This document shows positions 22,822 to 36,600 of a stretch of 64,000 bases of DNA, piece by piece; the stretch's first letter is position 1; each line of letters opens with the position of its first letter. A model generated the notes under the pieces. That model had not been told where the DNA came from. It was given only the letters and a program-made list of their open reading frames with translations, and did not search any database. The stretch is from contig CP099846.1 in the NCBI GenBank assembly GCA_030062745.1, positions 23,178,701 through 23,242,700 of the forward strand, in the 5' to 3' direction. The translations under genes and the position numbers were made by a program. This DNA comes from Capitulum mitella. Taxonomy: Eukaryota; Arthropoda; Thecostraca; Pollicipedomorpha; Pollicipedidae.

Positions 22822-25800
22822 CTGCAAGGACAGGGCGCAATGTAGTCTCCAAATCAGACAAAAGACGGACTTCTGAACAGGGGCGATTCAGTGCCATATT
22901 CCTGAACACAGTGACATGGGCGTAGCTTATCTTGTGGCACCGGAGTAACCGGCCAAAGGGCAGGTGAGGCGCTAGGCTTACCAATGCTGGATAATTTGGT
23001 ATGAGCCTTGCGGTGTCGCATAGAAAGAGCTGTTTCAAACCGGTCATAACACTTGTTGCCTTGTAGATGTTCTAAAAACGTGCTGACGGGTGGTGAGTCC
23101 TCTCTCCCTGCACATAGACTCAGACAACACAGAAGCCTTCCCAAGGCACGGCAAACGGTGTAGAGTCATTGTGGCCTCATTAAAAGAACGAATGCAGCTG
23201 GCGTTCTACACGCATAAATGAACAATCCGGACTCCTATTCGTAGAGATGATACACTCAGCTAAGTCAGTCGGCCAGTCAGGTAGTCATTATCCTGAGCTA
23301 AGGAAGATATGGTCTTCCCGGTGAATGAACATTAAACCGCCAGCCATCACCACCTCGCCGCCTCGTGCGTACCGTGATCAGTCGCATAGCTGCTCCATCA
23401 TCCTGACTGCTTCTGACGGAGCCATCGATCGGACGGGTCACTGAACTTCAGCGGCGCAATCAGAATTCTCCTAAGGGGGGTCTAGGCCTTCGTCCGGGGA
23501 GTCCCCGACTTCAGCGGGCTTTTCGTTCGGCAGCATGCATTGCTTTTACCTTGCAACCAATGATTACATGGATTCACTTCTGAGCCCGCACAGGGCCATC
23601 TGCAGGACGTTACAGTACCCCTCTACAGGCTAGTACACGATCGTTAACGTACCTAGTTATCATATCACATCAACATACATCGGTAACCTACCTAGTGGCC
23701 CGTGGACGGGTCCCTCACAGAACGGCGGGGGCCCTCTGCAAGACGGCAGGGGCCCTCTCCGCAGGCTAGAAGGTGCCTTCTTCACATGCTGGCAGCACTC
23801 CTTAGCAGGTGACGTGGCCTGAGCTAATAAGTAGCTCCTGATCAGAAAGGGCCCCTAATAATGCCCCTTGCCCACAGAGTCCCAAAGCAGAGTTGCCACG
23901 AAATCTCTCCGCGCGTAGCGAGGAGGGATACATTCCAGCCCAAATCCGGGGTCCCTCCGCGCTGCGCGAGGAGGGGCCTGGAATTGGCCGGAGAATCCTC
24001 CCGGGGAGAGGGGCTGAAGGGAGGGGCCTCAGCCCCTCCCTGCGCCTCTGCTGAACTCTGTCTTCTACAGTCACGTGTGTTTCTGACGTCACTCTATGAT
24101 GACTCCACAATGACTGTGAGTCGTCCTGACTCATGCCGCACCAACGCTGACTACATTCGTCAACGATAAGTAAGTCTGTCATCAAGACCGAGTCTGGTGG
24201 TGGTCCTCTGCGGTCACCGGCTTATGGGTGCACCCGAGACCATCTCCTGCAATCCATACTGGTTTTGCGCCGAACCCTGCGGCTTCCCCAAGGTCACGAA
24301 GCGTGTATATGTCGCCGACCCTGAGCAACGGGTCGCAGATCGATACGACTCAGCACAGGCGTCATGCATGGGTTCTGCTACGGTGGGGACGGGAGCACGC
24401 CCCTCAGCTTTTTATTGAAGGGAGGCGGCCCCCCAGTTTTTGTGAGAAATTCTGCTTTGGTGGGAAAACCATGCGATACTATGATGCTCGTTTGGTTTGC
24501 ATTTCATTTCGTTCTCGTGCGTAAAACGAAGATGCCCATCATTTAGGAGATCACGTTGCATTTGGAACTCTTCGTTCCCACTTACCGAAAACCCGTGATG
24601 AAGCCACCTGACGTCATGCACCGCTATACCTTTCCCACGAGCATCACACGCGCGACAAACAACAGACACCAACACAGGGGACGATACCGACTGTGCGCCG
24701 AACTGACCAGTTCAGCAGCGTCCCGGTCACGGCGCATGGCCGGCTGCTGCGGCGGCCGCCGTGGTCCTCACGGCCGGCGCCGGACCGGACCACATGGACC
24801 GGCGGGACCGCGCCGGTTCGCGGCGCGGTCCGGACTCGGTCTGTGCCCCGCGCAGCTCTGCTGGGCTTCGTCTGGCGCCGGGCGGTCAGCGATTGGCGGA
24901 CTCGGCTGGTACAGCTCCGCTGTCTCGCGACCCGCGCTGCGGGACAGACTGCTTCGGGCCGTCCCGGCTCTGCCCTCTCGCACTCTGTCGCACGGGACCG
25001 ATGGGACGGGGCTGTCGCAGCTCTGATATCTCGCACACCGCGCCGCACCAGTTTCCGATCCCGTCTCTTTTTGCTGTCCCACTCCGTCTCACACCACTGT
25101 CAGATGCTGTTTCACCCCTCTGTAGTGGTCTGTTTACCGCGGTCGGCCAGCACAGCTAAAAGCGTATTCCGAGGCGACGTCTCAGATTGTCACAGCATTA
25201 GCCGGGTCGGTCTCGTAGCGTTGTTGGCTCTATCCCACAGCGTCGTGTGGTTCTGTTCCGCACAGTCACGTGGCTTCTTCTCACCGTTATTTCTTTGGCG
25301 ACCCACCTTTATTTGACTTGGCACCAAACCGTCACGAGGCACCGACCAGCACTGCTGGTACCGTAGGTTCACATTTTTCATGAGCGCGTCTCACACTGTC
25401 ACCTGGTTCCGTTCCGCGCTGCTCCCGCTTCACACTGTCACCAGGCTGCCCTGCACTGTCACATGGATTTGTTTCGCACTGGTTCCGTGTAACGCTGCCT
25501 CCGCTCCGGTCGCCGCCGCGGTCTGCGACGCTGCCAGTTCCTGGAGACCCCGCCGGCGTGGGGGTGGCGACCAGGCCCGTCGCCCGCCCCGGGCTACAAA
25601 CAAGGCCCGCCCAGGCCGCCGCACTGCCGCCGGCCGCCGGCCGCCGGGCGGTGCCGCCACCGCGCCGCAGTGTTTGCCGCCGTTGCTAAGGAACGATCGA
25701 TGCGGCGACCTCAGCGTCGCAGCGGCGGCTAGCACCGAGGAGACGGACCGTCTCCAAACGGCCAGCCGACGACGGAGCTGCATTATTTTGCGCGCCGATG

Positions 25801-27556
25801 CAGCGGTCTGCCGTCAGGAGGTACGCGTCACGTGGCGTACCCATTGTCTCCGACGTTGATCGCTACGGCTCCCGGCGCGATACGCGTGGTTATCGGGGGC
25901 CTCTGTGGTCATCAGGGGCCCTGCTCGAGCGCGGCGGCCCGACACGTACGGACGACCAATGGACATTCTTAACCATTGACAATTCATTCCTGTTGCGGAT
26001 TTTCGCGCAAAAACAGTTTTACAAGGTTATGGTTTTCAACAGACTCACTGTCGTTGCTAGTGTCGAAAACCTGGAACGTTCGCGTTATTATCCCGACTTT
26101 TCCATGTTCAATCCGCGATCAAATGTTACCTGCGGACAGCATCGATGAAGCCTGTTGTCAAATGAGTTGTTTCTTTTCACTGAGATGGCTTTAACCGATT
26201 ACTTCCCGATGTCTTGAACAGAGACAATGAAGGTGTTTTTGGTGCCCTTCACAGTAATTACTTAAGCCTCTGGTGGTTAAGTCGGGCAACGGCACATGTG
26301 TAAATGCGATCATGAATTTGGTAAATAAAGAACCAAATGCAACTCGGCATTCAGTCCAGGTGTTCTTTATTAATGGTCTGCAAGGCCCATCACGACAGTT
26401 TCGGCTCGCAACCGAATGCACCTGATGTGAATAAACGTTCCTTATGACCACAAATAAGTTCAAGGTTGCCGTCGGCATAAGTTTCGATAACGCAAAGCGA
26501 AATGTTGGCACTGTGCGGACGCCCGTTGGCAAGAAACACGTCCCAAATACTGCAGTTGTTCTCCAACGGCTGGCAGAGCACGGGTCGGTAACGGATCACG
26601 GCCCACATTTACCGCTTTTTACACGGCAATTCTAAACCAGTGCAATATGCAATATGCGATTTATTTCATCGAGGCTAAAGGATGGAAGACAGCACGCATT
26701 TTCAACAGGCACTTTTGCAAAGACTGTTCAGCCTTCAAGTTGTCTGCACTGACGATGTTTTGCATACCACTTAGGTCACCGACGATCGGCATCTTATTCA
26801 AATACAGGACGCACAGGTGCAGATACAAACATAACTCCAGGATGCGTAGTACGGCGATAGTTCGTCGACTTCATGTCATTAGATCGGCTTCTGAACCCAG
26901 ATGAGGACCATGAAGCGTCAAATTTCATAGCAAAATGAGCATAACATTTCCGATGCGTTTCTTAGTATCACCTAACCACACAAAACACCAACGACGCGCT
27001 CCGATAAAGTTATCCAATGTCCAACAAGCTGCTAAAACTTACCACATTCGCGTAAAAATGTCACATCCTTTTTTAGCCCTCATATGATCGATGTCTTCAT
27101 TTCCGCAATTTGGAAACAAACTTAACTCATTTCATCAACTGAGTGCCATCAGGTCGGCTCCTCGACGAAAACGAAGACACACAGAACGTGAACTTTCATG
27201 GCAAAATGAAGAAAACAATTCTCACACATTCTTAGTATTACCTAACTACACAAAACACTAACGATACGCTTCAGTCAAACTTATCCAAAGTCCAACAAGT
27301 CACCAAAACTTTCCATACTCGCGTAAAAACGTCGCATCCTAACAAAACGGACTCTCCACTCATCAACGACAGCTCATTCGTTAGCAAGTTTATCGACGCC
27401 ATCGGACCGGGCAAAACGCCTCACGAGCCGGCGGCGCGCGGCGGCGGCGTGCGCCACTTCCTCCACACCGGCGACGTGCCACACTGAGCGCTCGGTCTGG
27501 CGGCTCGCTCTGACTGCCCCGTCGGCGGCGGCGGGCGGCGGCCGACCGCGGGCGCC
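22822..27556. other. Region between the NHR-Roc-COR-Death-TIR gene and the carboxypeptidase gene
   Basis: Should hold the unseen first exon(s) and promoter of the minus-strand NHR gene. No convincing exon was found. 23470-24060 is repeat-like with G/C runs (GGGGGCCCTCTGCAAGACGG type). 24700-25080 and 25490-25760 are CpG-rich and are the best promoter candidates. 25080-25500 has a degenerate repetition of CACACTGTCAC and GTTCCG. A 72-codon minus-strand ORF at 26390-26608 is discussed in the findings. Confidence 0.4.
26877..27340. repeat. Diverged tandem duplication, period about 271 bp
   Basis: The segment 26877-27065 recurs at 27147-27340. Shared blocks in order: GGCAAAATGA-like, TTCTTAGTAT-ACCTAAC-ACACAAAACAC, TTATCCAA-GTCCAACAAG and CTCGCGTAAAAA-GTC-CATCCT. 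It lies just 3' of the distal last exon of the carboxypeptidase gene. Confidence 0.75.
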
Positions 27557-27688
27557 CTAACCGAACACGCCGGCCAGGTTCTGCCAGCCGCCCTGCAGGC
27601 GCGACCAGAGGCCGCTCAGAGCCGACGGCGCCGCTGTCGGCGGCGGCGGCGCCAGCGGCGGCTGCGTAAAGTCCTGCCGGTTCACGTC
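27557..27688 (-). CDS. Distal alternative last exon: amphipathic tail of the carboxypeptidase
   Basis: The acceptor CTCGCTCGCAG precedes 27688 and the stop TAG is at 27557-27559; phase 0. It encodes 43 residues: [17 protein letters not shown] then [19 protein letters not shown]. The second part forms an amphipathic helix with two tryptophans on one face, reminiscent of the membrane-associating C-terminal helix of carboxypeptidase E. It has no GPI signal. Confidence 0.6.
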   Translation of the reverse strand, partial: DVNRQDFTQPPLAPPPPTAAPSALSGLWSRLQGGWQNLAGVFG

Positions 27689-30600
27689 CTGCGAGCGAGG
27701 CGGTTAGGTCAGGTCAGGTCAGGTTAGCGCCGTCCCCGCTGGCTCGCGCCCCAGGCTGCGCAAGCAGGCCGGGCTACTGTCTATTTGCCGCGTCATGAAC
27801 GCTGACTGCGTGAGCCAAGAGGTCTCCATCGAGCAGTTCTTCACTAGCTGAATAACTTAACGCCATCCCACCCGTGACGGTAGATGACATGGGACGCGAT
27901 CTTTTTGGTGACGTAAAGTCAGCAATTCTTTTAACGAGGGAATCACCTAGACGTTTCATGAAGTACCAGCCAACGCTGTCCAACCGCGAAAGCTAATGCC
28001 GTCAAAGATTCTGCGTGACAGCACATGCATGCCCCCGTCCACATCGACTGGTTAACTTAGCACACACGATGCTGATGCAGACAGCAGGTCAAGGTCAAGT
28101 GGACGCAGGCTGGCACAGGCGGACCCGGACGGCGGTGCCATTCACCCAGGGTTGTCAGCTCTCAGTAAACACGCCGCCAGTCGCTTAGGAGCGTTTCTGA
28201 ATGAATTAGGCAGTAAAGTGTGTGCCACACCGTACTAGTTTCTAGGCCGACGTGCAAAATACACGCTGATGCATTTCAAACACATGCCGCACATTGGGTA
28301 GCCTTTGCGGTCGAGCAATAGTCTGGCAGTCATAAGTTTTTGGCCATCAATACTTTCGGTTAGCTCATTCAGTGCCACTTCTTACTGGTACTGCCGCTTC
28401 CGCGCGCCGTACCGCGTTCATTCGCGAGCTCTCGGTGAGGTCACGAAGTTAACACGTCGCGGGATCGTCACCTGTCTGACCCGTGTACTGGATTCACCAA
28501 TGCTTACCTCCGAAAATCAGAAAACAGTGCCCTCCACCACCATGCTACCTATGGTACCTATGGTACATGCACCTACCGTGATTATTACGGGAACACGCGC
28601 ATGCCTGCGGTTACGTGTCTGCGTGTCTAGTGTGTTCCCGTGCGTACTTAGCGCGGCCGCCAGGGCTGTGGGGAGACGCCTGTCCCTCGCCGCCGGCGGC
28701 TACAGGGCGGCGCTCCCGACCGCCACCAGCACGGCCAGCGCCGCCGAGGGGCGGCCGGCGGCGGCGGCGGCGGCAGAGGCCGGACCGGGAGGTGGGTACG
28801 GCCGCCCCAGCGTCACGTGCAGATAGTGCAGCGTGCTGACGGACGACGTGATGGAGTCGGGGTGGCCGCCCTACCGAGGCGCGAGGCTGCAGCGTCAGCC
28901 GCCCGGAGACGGGCCGGCGGCGGGCACTGAGACCTCGCGGCGGCGGGAGTCGCCCGCAGGCGCCAGGGCGCTGAGACACTGAGACACGGGAGCGGCGGCG
29001 GACCGACACCAGAGCCCGGCAGATGACGACACGGCGCGTGAGAAGCAGGCAGAAGACGAAGCAGGAGCAAACAAAGCGGAGTTGACCATCACCATCACGC
29101 AAGTCTCCTCAGTGCGCTTTCCAATTTCTTACGGAAAGCAGAAGCCAATATAAGAGATGCCCGACAACAGTGATATCGACATGCTCGTTGCAGTTTACTG
29201 AAGCGTTATTCATAGTGAAGTTAGCAAGCCTCTTTTGTTTGAGACCCTTTGGTGCGACCTGCAAACGGTGTTTCCGCAGTGGGCTTCGTTTAGACTTCAG
29301 CCAGTCAATGTATGCGGCTTCCAAAAGTGTTTCTTCAGGGCCCGCAAGACCAAAAAGCTTCTGAATGCTTCCCACTCTCGAATAGCATAGAATGGCTACG
29401 GATAAAGCGCGAAACCAAGACAGACCTCATTGAACCAACTGCGGCCACATTCGTAATCCCTTTTATCGCCAATGTCTTTTCCCACATTTCTGCCTTCTGT
29501 GGACTTTAATTCCAGCAGGACTTTGTGTGACTAAATGTGACTAAAAATGGGTTGCAGTTATTGCTGAAAGACAAACCGCGTGAACCTCATTTCAAAGCGA
29601 ATAAAGGCATAAAATATTTTTTTTGGTGGAATGCGCATCGTGAAGGATACAAATTTACATAAGCTGCATAATTACTTTTTTTTGTTTGGAGCCCAAAGCA
29701 AAACATTTGAGTTTCTCTGGGAGGGGAACGACACGGTGGACATAACCAAATAGTCCCGGAATCGCGTGCTTGCGACCTGAAGACTTACCGGGACCTTGTC
29801 CAGCACGATGGTCATTTCCGTGGGGTGCTCCTCAGACACGGTGAAGGGCTGTTCGCGTGGGTAGTACCCCTCGGCGAACACCTGCCAACCATCAGCGGCA
29901 CTGTGATCTCGGGATACCCGCTGTACCGCATACACCTGCCACCTGCCGCCCGGGCGCGGGCCAGTGGCTAACGGAACGACTGCTCGCCACACTCAGCGCC
30001 TAATAAACCACCGGTAACAACGGCGGCATGCATGGACAGACGGCCAAACCCAATTCGAAGGACTGTAAACCGAGTTCAAAGGGCACCAACGGCATGGAAG
30101 AAAGCTGCACAGCAGCGTACAAGGACAGACAGCCCCGACCCAGTTCAAAGGACTGTAAACCGAGTTCAAAGGGCACCAACGGCATGGAAGGAACCCGCAC
30201 GCAGCGGGCATCAGCAACACACACACGAGCGCACAACACACGAGCGCCCTGACCGAGACTCCGTTTTCCACGGCGTGCCTGTGCCGAGTCGGTCCCTCCA
30301 GCGCCCCCCCCCCCCGCGCGCCGCGGGCGGCTGCGCTCACCTCCATGACGTAGCTGCCCGGCAGCAGGATGCGCCAGAACTCGCCGTGCTGCGTCGTCTG
30401 GAAGCCAACGTTGCGGCCCTGCACTTTGAGGCCGGCGCCCTGGATCGGGTTGTTGTTGGCGTCCGTCACGAAGCCGCGGACGCCCCGGTGCGCCTCGGCC
30501 ATGAACTTGACTAGCGCCTGAGGCAGGTCGGTCAGCGTCAGGGTACCGTGCCCGTACTCCAGCTGACGGACGCGTCACCGGCTCGGGGAGCACCTCTGGC

Positions 30601-33600
30601 CTTGCCGGAGGGCACATCGCTGAGCCAGCGGTAAATTGCACCTCACGCTACAGGAGTACCATTGGCATTAACGAATGAAAGTGCTCGGCGCCACAGCACC
30701 AGTATAGTCTACCCGCGCCATAAACTGAGACGGAGACGACGGACCAGTCAGCCGCAAAGAACAGACAAACTCAGACAGAGGCGAGCGGCACGGTACCGTC
30801 AGTCGACCGCAAAAAACGGCGAGTCCCGGCAATAACGCCATTCAGCCGCTCCCCCCGCGATAACCGGAATCGGAGGCTGCGACGCGACAGGACTCTGGTA
30901 GTCGAGAGCATTGACAAGTACCCTAACAGCCAACAAACAACGGTTACGAACTGAGACATGACATGCGTAAGTACACGGCATGGTCGGTCTCCCACGAGGC
31001 GCGACAAGACGAGGCCAGGGTTCAGTCTCCCAGCCCTGCGGCAGCGCACCTTCCTGTTGTCCTGCCAGAACGTCTGCAGCTGAGACGCCGGCGGGTACTT
31101 GCAGCAGGACAGCTCCAGCGTCAGGTCCATGCAGCCGTGCCAGACGTAGTTGTAGTCCTGCATGCCACCTGGAACAGACATGCCATAATTAGGAACATTA
31201 CTGCCTTCTGCGGCCACCGACAGGAGAGGAGCTCCTCGCGATATCAAAATGATAGCCATGAACAATGCGCAAGACTTATCAAAGTTAACACATAATTAGC
31301 GCTGCTTTATGACACTCCGTTTACATACAGCGCACTGTCTGTTGGGTTCAAGGAGGCAATACACTATCCCAGCTCGTAGCAGTTCGGCATACACGTGTCT
31401 CACTTTGTGTTGACAGGCTCGGACAACTACATCTGATAACGGCGATCACGTGGGCATTGCTCCAAGCACCTGCCGCAGGCAGGCACGATACGATACCTCA
31501 GGCGAAGTGTTAGAGTCTGGGGCGGCACCTCCACCGCCACAGCGGAGGCGGAGGCGGCGGGGCGTGGGCGGCACCAACCAACCAACCAACCAACCAGCCA
31601 ACCAACACCCCAGCCTGCCAACCAAACAACCGACCGACCAACCAACCAACCAACCGACCAGCCAACACGTTGATCAACAATCCATCCAACAAACCGACCA
31701 ACCAAGCAGGCAACCGAACAACCAACCAACCGTCTGCCCAACCAACCCACCCACCTGTCAGCGGGTACCACTTGGCTCCGTTGGTGATTCCGTCCTTGAA
31801 GCGAGCGGCGCCCAGTTTGTTGTTGCATGGGGTGCCCTTGTGCATCTTGCGGTGGTTGTACGGAGTACACCTTGGCCAGGTGGCGCAGGGTGTCGTCGTC
31901 CGGCGAGCGGGACTCGGTGCTCTGCAGCTGGCGGAGGACTGGAACACCCGGCCGTCGTCAGAGCCCGCCATCGGTCCCGGGACAGCTGCTGACGGGACCG
32001 GCACGACTGCTGATGGGGTCGGGACAGTTGCTGATGGGCCTAGGATAGCTGTTCATGGGACTGGGACAGCTGCTGACGATCCCGGGACGGCTGCTGATGG
32101 GACCGAGGCAACTGCTGATGGGACAGGGGCAACCGCTGACGGGCCCAGGACAGCTGCCAGTGGGACCAGGGCATCTGCTGGTGGGACCAGAACGGCTGCT
32201 AACGGGGTCAGGACAGGTGCTGATATGGGGTCGGGACAGCTGCTGACGGGACTGGAACAGCTGCTGGTGGGGTCGGGATAGCTGCTGATATGACCGGGGC
32301 AGCTGCTGCTGAAACAGATCTGAAACTGCTGACGGATCCAGAGCAGCTGCTAGCGGGACCGGGAAAGATGCTGACGGGCCCGAGACAGCTGCTGGTGGGA
32401 CCGGGACAGCTGCTGAAGGGATCGGGATCGTTCCTGATGGGCCCGGGCTGAACCTCCCTCGGGACGACCCAGTCAGTGTCATGTTGTCCGTGTCCAGTCC
32501 AGTGTGGCGTCTAAGCAAACACGCCAACAAAATGGAAGCAGCCGAATGCACGTCTGTGAAGCACAATAAAAAAAGCAAAAACAGAGAAAGAAGATGCAAA
32601 ACAGCAAATCCATTCCGCGGAGAGGAAACCCGATGCATGATTTTTGCTTGAGGACAGCAAAAATTATTCAGACAAGAAAGAACAAACGCGTAGGAAAGAA
32701 AAAGTAGGGGTTTGGCTGCAGCGCATGATCATGCACATGCAGTTCATGCATCATCACAGCTGTTCAGTACATCAACCATAGGAAAAGTCCAGTAAGGTAT
32801 ATACAGAAAATTACGAAAGTATGCCCTTCTACCTCTCTACCTGCGGGAGAGGGCATACCTCGGATGGGTTCCGACACAGCAGCCTGGAGGGGCTGCAGAA
32901 TTGGATCATACCAGGCGCGAGCCCCACGGCCGGCCACTGGCTCCTTTCGCACAGCATTACCGTCATCTGTCGGTCGTCAGATGAAGCTCAAGTCCCTATA
33001 CCACCCGCTACGTTATACGTATCTTGTAAATTGGAACAAACCACACATAACGGTTCAACCTCAAACCCGGCGACATCCAGAGTATTCTATAATAAGTCGG
33101 CTGTCAGGAGGTCTCGTGAGAAAAACCACAAACAAGGAAGTTCACATCGCACTCTTCAGGGTCGCCACTGTTGCGGACAGTGCACACTAAGATGTAGTTT
33201 TCAAGCAGAAAGATCGGTTAGAAGCATTAAAAGAGTATCAACAGGACGGCAGCATCAAAACTCAACCCAAAGCGACGACCTTCTGTTCGAAATCAACGCA
33301 CAAATAGATTTAATATTCGGAGAAGGAGAGGACCACCCCCAATGTGCATATGGTTTAGCACATTATTATGCGGGTTCACTGGAAAGAGTGCTAACTGGGG
33401 CCATGTTGGGACCTCTCCATAATTTCCTTACATCTTCACCGCTGGACGTACTGTCACACACGTCGAAAAGCAAGAAGCAAACAATATACGTGAAAAACCA
33501 GAATCAGCCCATCTCTTCCACAGATCATCTGTATGGCTCCATTTGAAAACCAGGATGACTGAACTTTCTCTAAGAAATTTTAGAGCTAGAATTTCCGCGA

Positions 33601-36600
33601 CATCGACGTCACAGCAACATGAGTTACCGCTGGGCGGTGAGGTTAGGTCGATACGAGCAGATGGGTCCGTGGCTGTCTTGTCTGAGTCCAAGTCACGTCT
33701 AGCAAGGTAAATGGCCAATGGCGACAAAGTGCACAGGAACATGCGCTGCAAGGTGGTTGGATGAGAAGCATAGCGCAAACAAAGCAAGAGCACACAGAAC
33801 TCGAAATAGATCCGGATGGTGAAACAAGCGAAAAGCATGTGCAAATACAGAGTGTAAGTCCATCGGTATGGCGGCAAAAACAAGTCTGAAATAAAGGACA
33901 TTTACATTATAATTATCTTTCTGGTTCAAACGTTCCAACTTACAAACGAATTCGGTTTCAATGGAAAGCCACATATCGTTGGGACAAGAAGCTCGTATCG
34001 ACCTTGCTGTCACAGACAGCCTGAAAAACGAAGAAGTAATAAATGATTGTCGGGAAAGACCGATGGCGTCAAATGTAGGAGAGGTTGTTTGCATGCCACA
34101 CACCAAGTGTGCTGACAAGCCAGTATTTCATGAAATTAAAATGGGGGTGGGAGGGGACAACACGCACATTTTTGTAAAATCACCAAACAGTGTACAGAGT
34201 AACTCTCTTGAACCAAAGTCAAAATTCGAAGTCGCTGAGGGGGTCGAGAAAACGATGAGGGCGCCAAATCCCCCTGAAAAGTCAATACGAGGCATGAAAC
34301 AGATTCTGACAGTTTCGGTGGCCCGAATATTAAATTCCGAAGCTAATACGTACTGCCGGAACTCACAAGTCAAAGCTCCGGGTGTCGAGGGTACCTCATC
34401 TCAAGTCTCCGCGCGGCCGGCGGACTTCGAATCGGGGAACGCACAGCGGAAAGTGCTCACTTGAGTTGGGCGTGTTGTCGAACGGATAGCTGGCGACCAG
34501 CGCTCCTCCGTGCAACTGGGCCGACAAGACGAACTGGACCTTCTTGATCCAGTCCTTGATCGCATCTGTCTCCTGCTGGGAGCGCTTGTTGTTCGTCTTG
34601 AAGTAGTCCGGGAAGTTGCGGTTCAGATCGTAGCCCAGCGAGTTAAACCTGGCAGAGAAGTGGCGATTAGTACAGATGGAGTAATACACGTTGTTCCGCT
34701 GCCAACGCATATTTATGGGCTCAAAGACAAGACTTGTCTGGCACGTATTGACCGGGCTAAGTTGATTGCTCGCAATGACAGGGATGACTCCCCGTGTCTG
34801 GGTGTCTTGTACACAAAAACTTCTGTGCGAAGTTCAGCAAAACGCATCAGAATGTGCTTTCCCAATGATGAAAGCAGGGATAGCAAAGTGATTGTCCCCA
34901 GCCCCCGCCTTCACGGGAAGGGCAAAAACCTACCATGGGCGTAGAAATAAAGAACAAATGACGCGGCTTACACTGAAATATCCCGTCGAAACCTTGCGCA
35001 GAGGATGAAATCCGACCACATCTGCCCCACGTCCTACGCGGTCGATTTCAGCTCCAGACGACGTCAGCTCCTCCGCCCGGTCAGCGCGCAGTACGAGCGG
35101 CGCCGTCTCGCGCCACCGGGACGACCCCAGCAGCCGGCCGGCCAACGGTGCGCCGGACACACAACGGTACCCGCCGAACCGGACCGGGCGTCGGACCGCG
35201 CCCCGACCGGTCCCGCCCGGCCGCCCTCTGGGGTCCGACCGTCTCCCGGCGGGCCGCCCGCCCGACGGGGACGCCACCACCCACCGCACCTCGCACCGGG
35301 CACGGCGGCCAAGGCGACGGGGCCGGGCGCGAGCTGATAAGGTGACTGGTGGACCAGCAAACAATGCAGTTGTATATCCACTGCAAATTTCCCCCCTTAA
35401 AATCATGAGTATGTGAACATGCAAAAAGTGTGTGTGGGAGGGGAAGACGTTTTTACCACAGAACTAGTGTTAAATTTCCCAAACTGGGGATCATAAGCCT
35501 CCGCCGCCACTTTCTCTCCCCTTCATACGCCTCAGATGATAACATCCCAAGGCAACTGGGAAGGGAGTGGAGTCGTTCCAGCCCCCACCGGTGACGCCCC
35601 TGCCGCCCTGGCCTCCGCTGTCCGACCGCGCCGTCTCCAGCAGCACCCACCTGCCCTGGCCGCCGGTGCAGACGCCCTCCTGGCTCACGGCGAAGCCGTC
35701 CGGGTTCATCGACGGCATGATGTGCACCCGCGTGTTGTCCAGCAGCCAGCGCACGTACGGGTCCGTGTCGTAGCGCCGCACCAGGTACTGGGGACGCACA
35801 CGCCGCGGTCAGCCGGCCGCCGGGGAGGTCACGCGGGTCGCGCGGTACACGGGTGAGACGACGCGCGGTCCGGACGTCACACGGGAAAACCGCGGCGCGC
35901 GGTAAACTCGGCGCCGATCGAATCACCTTCGATCTGCACCCATGATGGACTGCAGACGGGAAATTCATGGGCGCCAAAAAGACACGGACACAGACGTGTG
36001 AACCGAGGCAATCTGCGGGTGTCCTGAGAAGGAAGGCTGCTGTTCTGAACGGCACGCCACAAGCATCGCTTAGTTTTGAAGGACTCAAATGCCCTCCTAA
36101 CCGTGTCCAGGAAGTATATTTGTGTTCCTATTCTTTGCAAACTTTTTTATACCTTGGCATTTTATTTCTTAGCATACTGTGCCAGGGGCACGCGAACTCC
36201 TCTTCAGTTGGGTGGCCGAGGACCATTTTGGGTCAGTTCTTTCCAGTCAACACCCATAGGGTCAATGTTAAATTTAAAAACGTTGGGGGGCTGAAGCCCC
36301 CTTGCCCCCATGGCTTCCGCGCCTATGTGTTCTGCTCAAACTGAAGCTGCTCAAGAAATAGGCGTCGATATCGTCACAAATAACGTTTTGCTCACGACGC
36401 GGCTTGAAGTTAACCCAGCGTGGATGTGCTCCTACATTCCCCCGTACGGCAGCCGCCCCAGGGAGGCGCCGTTACCGTAGTGGGGGACGGCGGGCCCGGC
36501 GCGCCTCCGCCTCCCGGTCCGGCCTCTGGCAGCAGCCACGTTCCGCCTCACGAGTCTGCCGAGTGTTCCGGCCCGGCACGTGACAACATCGCCGCACGGT

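Noticed and set aside
28305..28826. 173-codon plus-strand ORF
   Set aside because: It is antisense to the carboxypeptidase GPI-tail exon and is explained by its GC-rich composition.
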